Shown: positions 1-5,855, counted from the stretch's first letter. The stretch is DNA of 6,055 nt from Gemmatimonas phototrophica (GCA_945870175.1 CAMBRJ010000198.1:1-6055), one strand, 5' to 3'. A program made the numbers and translations. Notes: generated by a model not told the origin, from the sequence alone.

Positions 1-910
1 CGGCGGCGGTGAGCGCCCCGGTGTTTTCAGCGCGAGGCGTGTCGTACCGCGTGCCTTGCACTTCGAGCCGCGTTCCGGCCACCGTGGCGAGCGTGCGGAC
101 AAACGCGCTGGTGGCGTCGAGATGCGACCACTGCCGCGGCCCGTCGCCGGTGGTACGCGTGACAGATCCGAGCCATCCACCACCCTGCACCAGTCCGGTC
201 GTGTCGCGACGGCTACCCGACGCGAGCACGGAGCCGCGCTGCAATCCACCGCCGTCCCACACTCGGGCGTCGATCGCGAACGGACTCGCCGCCGGTGCAC
301 GAGACCGGAAGTCGAGCACCCCACCGGCCGCGTTGCCGTAGAGGGCGGCCGCCGTGCCACGAATAACGTCCACGCGGCCAACCGACTCGAGGTCGAGCCA
401 ATCGAGCGGCGTCTGCCCATCGGGAAGCGTGAGCGGAATCCCATCGCGCAGCACGCGCACGCCGCGTACCCCGAACGCCGAGCGCGCGCCGAAGCCTCGA
501 ACGGCGATCCGCGGGTCCTGCGACGGATTGGCGCGATCCTGCACCTGCACGCCGGGGACGCCGAGCAGCAGATCGCCGACACCGCTACGCCGCAGCGCCG
601 GGCGGTCTTCGATCGTGGCGCGCGACCAGGCGAAGGGCAGTTCGAGCGGTGAACGGGCAGCGTCCCGCGTGACGGTGACACGGACGCCCTGCACGGCCTG
701 CGCCCCGCGGGGCCGTGCGCTTGCAGTGTGGGCCGCGGCACTGTCGGCGCGCGTGCTCTTTTGGGCGTGAGCCGGAGCAGCGGCCAGCGCGACGGCAAGA
801 ACGCCGAGCGCCAGAACGGGGACGCGCGGGTCGATCCGGCGCGCGAGAGAAACGACCTGTTTGGTATGCACGCTCCGATCTATCGCGTGCGACCGAGAAT
901 CGGAACCCAT
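1..910 (-). CDS. TonB-dependent outer-membrane receptor, N-terminal part (runs off left edge)
   Basis: The first 303 residues of a TonB-dependent receptor, which imports a scarce ligand across the outer membrane using TonB/ExbBD energy. The reading frame is open to base 1, so the beta-barrel is missing only because the window ends. Residues 1-49 look like a signal peptide: RR at 24-25, a hydrophobic stretch at about 31-46, and an AHA-Q cleavage site. A TonB-box-like segment (VRVTVTR, 76-82) follows. The plug domain spans about 90-205, with RGFGARSAFGVRG (138-150), the DGIPLTLPDGQ loop (157-167) and VDVIRGTAAALYGNAAGGVL (180-199). These plug motifs resemble the YncD/PqqU-like branch from memory, so the ligand is not assigned. 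The ATG at 910 is the first start after an in-frame TAA at 929-931. It lacks a good Shine-Dalgarno; GTG at codon 14 would give a more usual leader length. It lies 27 bp after the small membrane-protein gene on the same strand, suggesting co-transcription. Confidence 0.93.
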   Translation of the reverse strand, partial: MGSDSRSHAIDRSVHTKQVVSLARRIDPRVPVLALGVLAVALAAAPAHAQKSTRADSAAAHTASARPRGAQAVQGVRVTVTRDAARSPLELPFAWSRATIEDRPALRRSGVGDLLLGVPGVQVQDRANPSQDPRIAVRGFGARSAFGVRGVRVLRDGIPLTLPDGQTPLDWLDLESVGRVDVIRGTAAALYGNAAGGVLDFRSRAPAASPFAIDARVWDGGGLQRGSVLASGSRRDTTGLVQGGGWLGSVTRTTGDGPRQWSHLDATSAFVRTLATVAGTRLEVQGTRYDTPRAENTGALTAA

Positions 911-937
911 ACGGGTGATTCCGGTGCGTTACCTACC

Positions 938-1405
938 TCAATCGCGGCAGACCGGCCGATGGTCGTTCGGGCCGTCGTCGAACAGTTCGCCGGTCTTGTC
1001 GCAGATCACCCCGGTCACGCTGTCCTGGACCGAGAGGAACCAGTGCGACGCCGTCGCGTTCGACTGCTTGACGGCCTGATCCAGAGGAAGCCGCATGCCG
1101 CGGGCCTCGAGTTCGCGCCAGGTCGCAAAGCGTTGGTTGAGCAGGCGAAAGGTGGACTGTCGCTCGTGCACCGTGTTGAGTGTGCCCGTGACCGCCGCGA
1201 TGCTCTTGCTCGTGCGCATCGACCCACGCACGCGAGCGGAGGCAACGACGAGCATGACGAGAACGAACGCCACAATAATGCTGGTGACGATCTGACCGTC
1301 CTGCTGCGATTGGGCGGCACGTGTGGTCACCGCCCTCGGCCGACTCGCGGCGGAGAACCGGTCCGCAGCAAGGGTCGACGGGCGACGCGGGGGAGTCATG
1401 GACAT
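938..1405 (-). CDS. Unrecognised single-pass membrane protein, possibly pilin-like
   Basis: A 155-residue protein I do not recognise. Residues 1-38 are polar and basic. Residues 39-57 form one hydrophobic helix. About 98 residues follow, presumably outside the cytoplasmic membrane, starting with a helical stretch (about 60-105). The tail contains SNATASHWFLSVQDSVTG (115-132) and two cysteines, C135 and C153, that could form a disulfide loop. One N-terminal hydrophobic helix, an amphipathic continuation and a C-terminal cysteine loop recall pilins and pseudopilins, but the class III prepilin site (G followed by a hydrophobic run with Glu at +5) is absent. The stop is 27 bp before the receptor start, so the two are probably one operon. 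Two in-frame ATGs (1405 and 1399) are possible. The best Shine-Dalgarno (AAGGGG at 1419-1424) is 13 and 19 nt from them, unusually far. Reality as a gene is supported by the clean membrane segment and position; function is unknown. Confidence 0.75.
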   Translation of the reverse strand: MSMTPPRRPSTLAADRFSAASRPRAVTTRAAQSQQDGQIVTSIIVAFVLVMLVVASARVRGSMRTSKSIAAVTGTLNTVHERQSTFRLLNQRFATWRELEARGMRLPLDQAVKQSNATASHWFLSVQDSVTGVICDKTGELFDDGPNDHRPVCRD

Positions 1406-1424
1406 TGCAACATGCTAGCCCCTT
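1396..1424 (-). other. Strong Shine-Dalgarno followed by a five-codon mini-ORF (MLQCP)
   Basis: On the minus strand AAGGGG (1419-1424) sits five bases before an ATG at 1413-1411. That ATG opens a frame of only five codons, MLQCP, ending in TGA at 1398-1396. The TGA overlaps the second possible ATG of the membrane-protein gene (1399-1397) in an ATGA arrangement typical of translational coupling. It could be a leader peptide that delivers ribosomes to the main gene, or chance. Function is inference. Confidence 0.35.
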
Positions 1425-1454
1425 GACGATTGAGTGGGCATAGCGGCATCGGCA

Positions 1455-1471
1455 CCGCCGTTACACGGCGG
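1455..1471. promoter_or_regulatory. Perfect 7-bp inverted repeat in the divergent intergenic region
   Basis: CCGCCGT (1455-1461) and ACGGCGG (1465-1471) are perfect reverse complements around a TAC centre. The element lies 50 bp upstream of the membrane-protein start and 59 bp upstream of the persulfide dioxygenase start. It may be an operator for a dimeric regulator or an RNA hairpin in the 5' leader of the minus-strand operon. No terminator role is expected because no gene ends here. Confidence 0.4.
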
Positions 1472-1486
1472 GAACAATCTCAAACT

Positions 1487-1497
1487 TTTGTGACAAA
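1487..1497. promoter_or_regulatory. TTTGT-G-ACAAA palindrome upstream of the persulfide dioxygenase
   Basis: An 11-bp palindrome with 5-bp arms around a central G. Its centre (1492) is about 39 bp before the ATG at 1531, which is also the likely transcription start. It therefore covers the -35 region, where no good -35 hexamer is seen. This would suit a class II activator or a repressor. The half-site TTTGTGA is CRP/FNR-like in look only, and the binding protein is unknown. Confidence 0.4.
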
Positions 1498-1517
1498 CCG
1501 CTCGGCCACGTTCAGCA

Positions 1518-1523
1518 TATATT
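1518..1523 (+). promoter_or_regulatory. -10 box placing transcription start at or next to the ATG (leaderless)
   Basis: TATATT matches the bacterial -10 consensus in five of six positions. It is followed by seven bases and then the ATG at 1531. A start of transcription 7-8 bases after the -10 would fall on or one base before the A of the ATG, giving a leaderless mRNA. Consistent with this, the CCGGTCC stretch before the ATG has no Shine-Dalgarno. No convincing -35 lies 17 bp upstream. Confidence 0.55.
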
Positions 1524-1530
1524 CCGGTCC

Positions 1531-2964
1531 ATGTTCTTCCGCGAACTGTATGATCAGTCGCTCGCGCAGGCGAGCTACGTGATCGGATGCCAAGCGACCG
1601 GCGAAGCCATCGTGATCGATCCGCTTCGCGATCCCGCGCCGTATCTTGACGTGGCGCGCGCCGAAGGGCTGCGCATCACGCACGTCACCGAAACGCATAT
1701 TCACGCCGACTTCGTGTCCGGAGCCCGTGAACTCCGCGCCGCCACCGGCGCTCGCCTGTATCTGTCGGCGGAGGGCGGCTCCGATTGGCAATACGCCTTC
1801 GCCGCGCAGGACGAGGCGGTGCTGCTGCATGACGGCGACCAGATCATGGTGGGCAACATTCAGCTCGACGTGCTGCATACGCCGGGGCACACGCCGGAGC
1901 ACCTCTCCTTCATCGTGACCGACCGGCCACGCGGAGCCGGCCCGATGGGCATACTGACCGGCGATTTCGTGTTCGTGGGAGACGTGGGGCGCCCCGATTT
2001 GCTGGAACGCGCGGCCGGCCTCTCCGACACCATGGAAGCGAGCGCCCGAACCCTGTTCCGATCGCTGGGGCGATTCCGGGCGCTTCCCGAGCACTTACAG
2101 GTGTGGCCGGGGCATGGCGCTGGCTCCGCCTGCGGGAAGGCGTTGGGCGCGGTGCCGTCGTCCACGGTTGGCTACGAAAAACGTTCGAACTGGGGGGTGG
2201 CCGAGGCCGACGAGGCCACGTTTGTCGCGGCGGTGCTCGACGGACAGCCTGAGCCGCCACGCTACTTCGCGGCCATGAAACGCATCAATCGCGATGGTCC
2301 GCCGGTGCTGGGGCAGATGCCGGTGGCCCGACGGTTGGGCGCGACCGAAGTCCTTGCCGGCGCATCGGTGAGCAGCCGCTGGATGGTCGACCTGCGATCA
2401 GCACGCCAGTTCGCCGACGGCTTCATCGCGGGCAGTTTGTCGCTGCCGTACGCGAAGAGCTTCAGCACCTGGGCGGGGTCGATCATTCCCGTCACCGACG
2501 AGATGGTGCTGATGTCGGACGGGGATGACGACGCCGTGCGATGGGCCGTCCGCGATCTGTCGCGCATCGGCTTTGACCGGATACTCGGCTGGGTTGATGC
2601 GAGCGAGGCGCTGCACGCCTGGCGCGAGGCCGGCCACGTGTTGCAGACCGTTCCGCAGCTGTCGGTCACCGACGTCGCGTCGACACGGGCTGACGGTGCC
2701 GCCACGGTGGTCGACGTACGAGGCCGTACGGAATGGGATGCGGGCCACATCGGCGGGGCGATGCACGTCCCGCTGGGCGACCTTCGCCAACGATTGCACG
2801 AGCTGCCTCCCACGCCGCTGCTGGTCCACTGTCAGTCGGGCGCGCGATCGGCCGTCGCCACGAGCCTCCTCCACCGACTCGGTCGCACCGACGCGGTGGA
2901 CATCCGTGGTGGCTTCACGGCGTGGCGCGCCGCGGGGCTCCCTCTGTCGGGCCCGGTCGAATGA
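1531..2964 (+). CDS. Persulfide dioxygenase fused to two rhodanese domains (CstB-like)
   Basis: A 477-residue cytoplasmic fusion. Residues 1 to about 240 are a metallo-beta-lactamase fold of the persulfide dioxygenase (ETHE1/CstB) group, which oxidises glutathione or other low-molecular-weight persulfides to sulfite with a mononuclear iron. The motif THIHAD at 55-60 gives H56 and H58; F61 replaces the usual last histidine of HxHxDH, common in this branch. By alignment with ETHE1 the iron ligands would be H56, H120 (TPGHTPEH) and D145 (TGDFVFVGD); PGHGAGS holds H195. Residues about 265-372 are a rhodanese-like domain with no cysteine in its loop (MSDGDDD, 328-334), so catalytically silent. Residues about 375-475 are a complete rhodanese with the CQSGARS loop (C434 nucleophile). 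The order, including the pseudo-rhodanese, matches CstB of Staphylococcus aureus, which turns persulfide to thiosulfate. The role here is probably sulfide/persulfide detoxification. No sulfide:quinone reductase or CstR-type regulator is nearby. Confidence 0.95.
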   Translation: MFFRELYDQSLAQASYVIGCQATGEAIVIDPLRDPAPYLDVARAEGLRITHVTETHIHADFVSGARELRAATGARLYLSAEGGSDWQYAFAAQDEAVLLHDGDQIMVGNIQLDVLHTPGHTPEHLSFIVTDRPRGAGPMGILTGDFVFVGDVGRPDLLERAAGLSDTMEASARTLFRSLGRFRALPEHLQVWPGHGAGSACGKALGAVPSSTVGYEKRSNWGVAEADEATFVAAVLDGQPEPPRYFAAMKRINRDGPPVLGQMPVARRLGATEVLAGASVSSRWMVDLRSARQFADGFIAGSLSLPYAKSFSTWAGSIIPVTDEMVLMSDGDDDAVRWAVRDLSRIGFDRILGWVDASEALHAWREAGHVLQTVPQLSVTDVASTRADGAATVVDVRGRTEWDAGHIGGAMHVPLGDLRQRLHELPPTPLLVHCQSGARSAVATSLLHRLGRTDAVDIRGGFTAWRAAGLPLSGPVE

Positions 2965-3001
2965 CGCTGGACTGACCCACTCCGCCTACGGGGCCAGCGT
3001 C
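2963..3001. terminator. Hairpin at the convergent gene junction (8-bp stem)
   Basis: GACGCTGG (2963-2970) and CCAGCGTC (2994-3001) are perfect reverse complements. They enclose a 23-base loop that itself contains CCG-CCTA-CGG (2982-2991). The first arm overlaps the stop codon of the persulfide dioxygenase. It lies between converging genes, where a bidirectional terminator is expected, but there is no T-tract on either strand, so it is not a classical intrinsic terminator. Confidence 0.45.
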
Positions 3002-3003
3002 GA

Positions 3004-3026
3004 GCGGCCTCGCGCGCTCAGGCCGC
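3004..3026. terminator. Second hairpin over the stop codon of the winged-helix gene (7-bp stem)
   Basis: GCGGCCT (3004-3010) and AGGCCGC (3020-3026) form a perfect 7-bp stem with a 9-base loop. On the minus-strand transcript the first arm is the last two codons and first stop base of the winged-helix gene. It sits two bases from the other junction hairpin. No T-tract follows on either strand. Confidence 0.4.
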
Positions 3027-3647
3027 GAAGAGCCGCTGCTCCAGGACGGTCGCTGCCACGTCTCGTTGCGCGCTGTTGCCAACGCGCAGCACGTCGACAC
3101 AGGCCAGCAGATGATGGAGCTTGGCATCGCGCGCGGCCACCTTGGTGACGCCATTGAAGAGCGGCATCAGCGCTTCGCCGCGCACCACACCACCCTCCAT
3201 CGGCCACACCAGCGACTTCATGGCCGAGCCGTTGTTGAACAGTGCCGAGAGCTCCGGGTGTGAACCCGCCGTGGGCATACCCAACCGCTCCGGTCCGTGT
3301 ACCGGCGGGAAGGCATAGCGCACGCCGTGCACCAGAAATTCCCGACACGCCGCCCAATTGACGGTTCGGGTGGACGGCTCGCAGAGTCCAGCGTGTCGCA
3401 GTCTGGCGACGGACCGGTGCGCAGCGCTGGTGCTGGTGGCCAACGCATTGGCCAGCGGCTCGTAGCGGTCCTCCGGCACCAAGAGCAGCCGAAGGGCCAC
3501 GGCGACGTCGAAGGGACGGAGTGAAGGCTGAGTTGTCACCGGAACTCGCGAGGTTGGGGACTGGAGGACAGCGGCGTGCCGTCCTCCATCGACAGACAAG
3601 TGACGATAAACGCATTCCGGATTTCGCACGGACTTCGTCCCATTCAT
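3018..3647 (-). CDS. Winged-helix DNA-binding protein of uncharacterised family
   Basis: A 209-residue soluble protein. Residues about 44-90 read as a winged helix: FDVAVALRLLLV (46-57), RYEPLANALATS (61-72) and a likely recognition helix SAAHRSVARLRHAGL (74-88). The rest is distinctive: REFLVHGVRYAFPP (102-115), GMPTA (123-127), VWP (147-149) and RGEALMPLF (156-164), then a helical C-terminus. I recall this second half from uncharacterised bacterial proteins sometimes labelled MarR-like, but no ligand or target is known to me. Residues 1-40 look poorly conserved; a GTG at V37 is an alternative start, but the ATG at 3647 has a good AGGG Shine-Dalgarno (3653-3656, five-base spacing), so it is preferred. 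It converges with the persulfide dioxygenase and follows the peptidase gene after a 111-bp gap with its own candidate promoter, so it is probably a single-gene unit. Confidence 0.85.
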   Translation of the reverse strand: MNGTKSVRNPECVYRHLSVDGGRHAAVLQSPTSRVPVTTQPSLRPFDVAVALRLLLVPEDRYEPLANALATSTSAAHRSVARLRHAGLCEPSTRTVNWAACREFLVHGVRYAFPPVHGPERLGMPTAGSHPELSALFNNGSAMKSLVWPMEGGVVRGEALMPLFNGVTKVAARDAKLHHLLACVDVLRVGNSAQRDVAATVLEQRLFAA

Positions 3648-3675
3648 TCCATCCCTGTATAGATACCACTTAGAC

Positions 3676-3693
3676 TCAAGAAAATCTACTTGA
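3676..3693. promoter_or_regulatory. Candidate operator, TCAAG-N8-CTTGA inverted repeat
   Basis: TCAAG (3676-3680) and CTTGA (3689-3693) are perfect inverted 5-bp arms separated by eight A/T-rich bases. The repeat lies just downstream of the predicted transcription start of the winged-helix gene and 29 bp before its ATG, a place where a bound dimer would block transcription. Autoregulation by the winged-helix protein is inference. Confidence 0.35.
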
Positions 3694-3700
3694 CCACGCG

Positions 3701-3730
3701 TATATAACGGCTCAAAGACCAGAAGTTAAA
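3701..3730 (-). promoter_or_regulatory. Candidate promoter of the winged-helix gene
   Basis: On the minus strand TTTAAC (3730-3725) could serve as -35 and TATATA (3706-3701) as -10, with 18 bp between. Transcription would begin near 3694 and give a leader of about 47 bases that includes the AGGG Shine-Dalgarno. The region is strikingly A/T-rich compared with its surroundings. Neither hexamer is perfect. Confidence 0.4.
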
Positions 3731-3758
3731 GCGCTCTTAATCTGCATGCATGAGTTCG

Positions 3759-5855
3759 TCACGGCAGAGCACGTTTCGCCCCCCAGCTGTTGTTCGTGCG
3801 GTCCACGTCGAGCAGCCGTTGATCGGGATCCAACTCGATGTGCACGACCTCCTTTTTGACGAACGCATACTCGCGCACATACTGCCGCGAGTTCGTGCTC
3901 CACACCTCGGCCGGATACACATAGTCCTGCGTGGTGCCATCACGGAACGTGAACCGCGCGCGGACCGGTAACACCCCGCGTTCGCGATTGCCGTACAACA
4001 CGCCGACGAACATCGTGTCGCCCTTCGTCCGCGTGACCACGCTGTCGACGCTCTGGTCGAACCGGGCATTCTCGACGAACCATTCACGCCAGAACCAGTC
4101 GAGTCGACGGCCGCTGACATCCTCCATGGTACGGAAAAAGTCCGCTGGCGTGGGATGCTTGTACGCCCATCGCGCGATGTAGGTGCGAAACGCATCGTCG
4201 AAAGCCTCGGGGCCGAGGATCTCCTGACGCAGCAGTTGCAGACCAACACTGGGCTTCACATACGCCGCCTCACCCAGCAGCGCCGGGTTAATGCGATCGG
4301 GATTGATGTCGACCGGCTGGTCGACACCCTGCACCATGTACTGCTCCACCATGCGCCGCTCTTCGGCCGCGCGCGCGAGCTGATCGCCGCGCTCGGGATA
4401 GCGACGCCCTTCGGAGAAGGTGTTGATGAACGTGTTGAAGCCTTCGTCCTGCCACATGTACGACCGTTCGTTGCTGCCCACGATCATCGGGAACCACATG
4501 TGCCCGATTTCGTGCGTAACGACATTGTACAGGTCGTAGATATCGTTGCTGATGTTCTCCATCGCGATCATCGGATATTCCATGCCGCTGATCGGTCCTT
4601 CCACGGCGGAGATGTGCGGCCACGGATACGGGAACCAGCGCTCCGAGTACTCGATGATCGACAGACGCGACTGGTCGGCCGCGTCGTGCCAATTCACCGC
4701 GGCCGCGGGGCGATAATAGGCGTAGGCCATGATCCCCTTCCAGCTCGACGCATCCCACTGGAACTCGGGCGATGCCGCCCACACCGCGTCACGAACATTC
4801 TTCGCGCTGAACCGCCACGTCATCATGCCGCTGGTCCGCGGACGGGCGGTGCCGTTGGCCAGTTCGTCGGCGGTGATGAGCCGAATGACCGTATCCGACT
4901 TGGCCGCGAGGGCGTGACGCGCGACCTGCGTTGGCGTGAGGACCTCGCGCGCGTTCTGCAGCGCGCCGGTGGCCGCCACGACGTATCCCGACGGCACCGT
5001 GATCGCGAGCGCGTAGTCGCCGTAGTCGAGATAGAACTCGCCTTGTCCGAGGTACGGTTCGATGTTCCATCCGCGCACATCGTCGTACACGGCGGCCCGC
5101 GGAAACCACTGCGCGATCTCGTACAGCGCGCCGTCACGCCCCATTCGATCGGCGCCGTGCTCGGGCACCGGGAAGGTCCACGCCATGTCCAGCACGGCGG
5201 TTTTCCCCGGGGCCAACGGCTCGGCGAAATCGACCTTCATCATCGTCTCGTTCAAGCGGCGGGTAAGCGGCGACCGCTTGGGTGCCCCTCCCTTGGCCGA
5301 CGCCACGAGCTGATCGAGTTTCGAGAACGTGTAGCCGCCCTCGAAACCACGGGCCCCGAAGCGGGACGCCTCAGGGAAGATGTAGGAGTTGAGTGACTTG
5401 GACCGGAACGCGTTCTGCTCGACCTGCAACCACATGAAACGCAACGTGTCTGGCGACCGATTCGTGTAGCGCAGGGTGAGTTCGCCCTTGACGGCTTTGG
5501 CCGCCGTATCGAGCGTGGCGGCGAGGGTGTAGTCGGCTCTGTTTTGCCAGTACCTGGCGCCGGGCGCACCGCTGCCGCTGCGGAACTCGTTGGCCGTGGG
5601 TAACACGAGCGGTGCAAACACGGACGTATCGGACCCTGCCCGCGAGCGCGTGGCACGGACCGGCGCGGCTGGCGCGCCGGCGAGAGTGGCGGCGAGAGTG
5701 GCGGCGACGGCGAGCAGGGTCGCCAGGGCCGCCGCACGACGCGGCAGAAGCGGACGCGCTTTCGTACCGCGCGGCTGAGGAACAGGGCAGATGGGCATGC
5801 GGACGCGGAGCGGAGGGAAAGGGCGGGTCCCGAGGTACTGGCTACGTCGTACCAT
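3759..5855 (-). CDS. Secreted M1-family zinc metallopeptidase
   Basis: A 698-residue peptidase of the M1 (aminopeptidase N/LTA4H) clan, exported and probably periplasmic or outer-surface. Residues about 36-68 form a signal peptide: RR at 39-40, an Ala/Leu-rich core at 41-60, cleavage probably in the APAAPVRA stretch. A beta-rich N-terminal domain runs to about 370. The catalytic domain has HEIGH (448-452) and E471, 19 residues after the second histidine, the standard three zinc ligands plus catalytic E449. Y532 in YVKPS aligns with the M1 transition-state tyrosine. The substrate-binding GAMEN motif is replaced by GMEYP (424-428). A small beta domain (about 600-698) ends the protein; no membrane anchor is seen. 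The ATG at 5855 follows a -10-like TACTAT by six bases, suggesting a leaderless start. The ATG at 5798 (679 residues, more normal signal peptide) is a real alternative; neither has a Shine-Dalgarno. Extension upstream is excluded because argJ starts at 5877. Confidence 0.95.
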   Translation of the reverse strand: MVRRSQYLGTRPFPPLRVRMPICPVPQPRGTKARPLLPRRAAALATLLAVAATLAATLAGAPAAPVRATRSRAGSDTSVFAPLVLPTANEFRSGSGAPGARYWQNRADYTLAATLDTAAKAVKGELTLRYTNRSPDTLRFMWLQVEQNAFRSKSLNSYIFPEASRFGARGFEGGYTFSKLDQLVASAKGGAPKRSPLTRRLNETMMKVDFAEPLAPGKTAVLDMAWTFPVPEHGADRMGRDGALYEIAQWFPRAAVYDDVRGWNIEPYLGQGEFYLDYGDYALAITVPSGYVVAATGALQNAREVLTPTQVARHALAAKSDTVIRLITADELANGTARPRTSGMMTWRFSAKNVRDAVWAASPEFQWDASSWKGIMAYAYYRPAAAVNWHDAADQSRLSIIEYSERWFPYPWPHISAVEGPISGMEYPMIAMENISNDIYDLYNVVTHEIGHMWFPMIVGSNERSYMWQDEGFNTFINTFSEGRRYPERGDQLARAAEERRMVEQYMVQGVDQPVDINPDRINPALLGEAAYVKPSVGLQLLRQEILGPEAFDDAFRTYIARWAYKHPTPADFFRTMEDVSGRRLDWFWREWFVENARFDQSVDSVVTRTKGDTMFVGVLYGNRERGVLPVRARFTFRDGTTQDYVYPAEVWSTNSRQYVREYAFVKKEVVHIELDPDQRLLDVDRTNNSWGAKRALP
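5682..5705. repeat. 12-bp tandem repeat in the signal-peptide core of the M1 peptidase
   Basis: GAGAGTGGCGGC occurs twice head to tail. On the minus strand it encodes a repeated four-residue Ala-Ala-Thr-Leu unit in the hydrophobic core of the signal peptide. The unit length is a multiple of three, so copy-number change would alter core length without breaking the frame. Confidence 0.8.

Noticed and set aside
56..652. Open frame of 198 codons on the plus strand opposite the receptor
   Set aside because: It lies antisense to a clear TonB-dependent receptor plug; its Arg/His/Pro-rich composition is the usual shadow of a GC-rich gene.
728..1426. Open frame of 232 codons on the plus strand across the receptor start and the small membrane-protein gene
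   Set aside because: It covers two minus-strand genes and their spacer, has no recognisable domain and is Arg-rich; an antisense shadow.
2986..3669. Overlapping minus-strand frame of 227 codons in another register over the winged-helix gene
   Set aside because: The 3018-3647 frame has a winged helix and a good Shine-Dalgarno; this one is Gly/Arg/Ala-rich without a recognisable fold.
3726..3740. TTAAAGCGCTCTTAA palindrome-like sequence after the peptidase stop
   Set aside because: The TTAA flanks and the AGCGCT core have different centres, so it is not a true inverted repeat; too weak for a terminator or operator call.
4155..5396. Open frame of 413 codons on the plus strand opposite the M1 peptidase
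   Set aside because: Long but wholly antisense to a peptidase with intact catalytic motifs; the His/Arg/Val-rich translation shows no domain.
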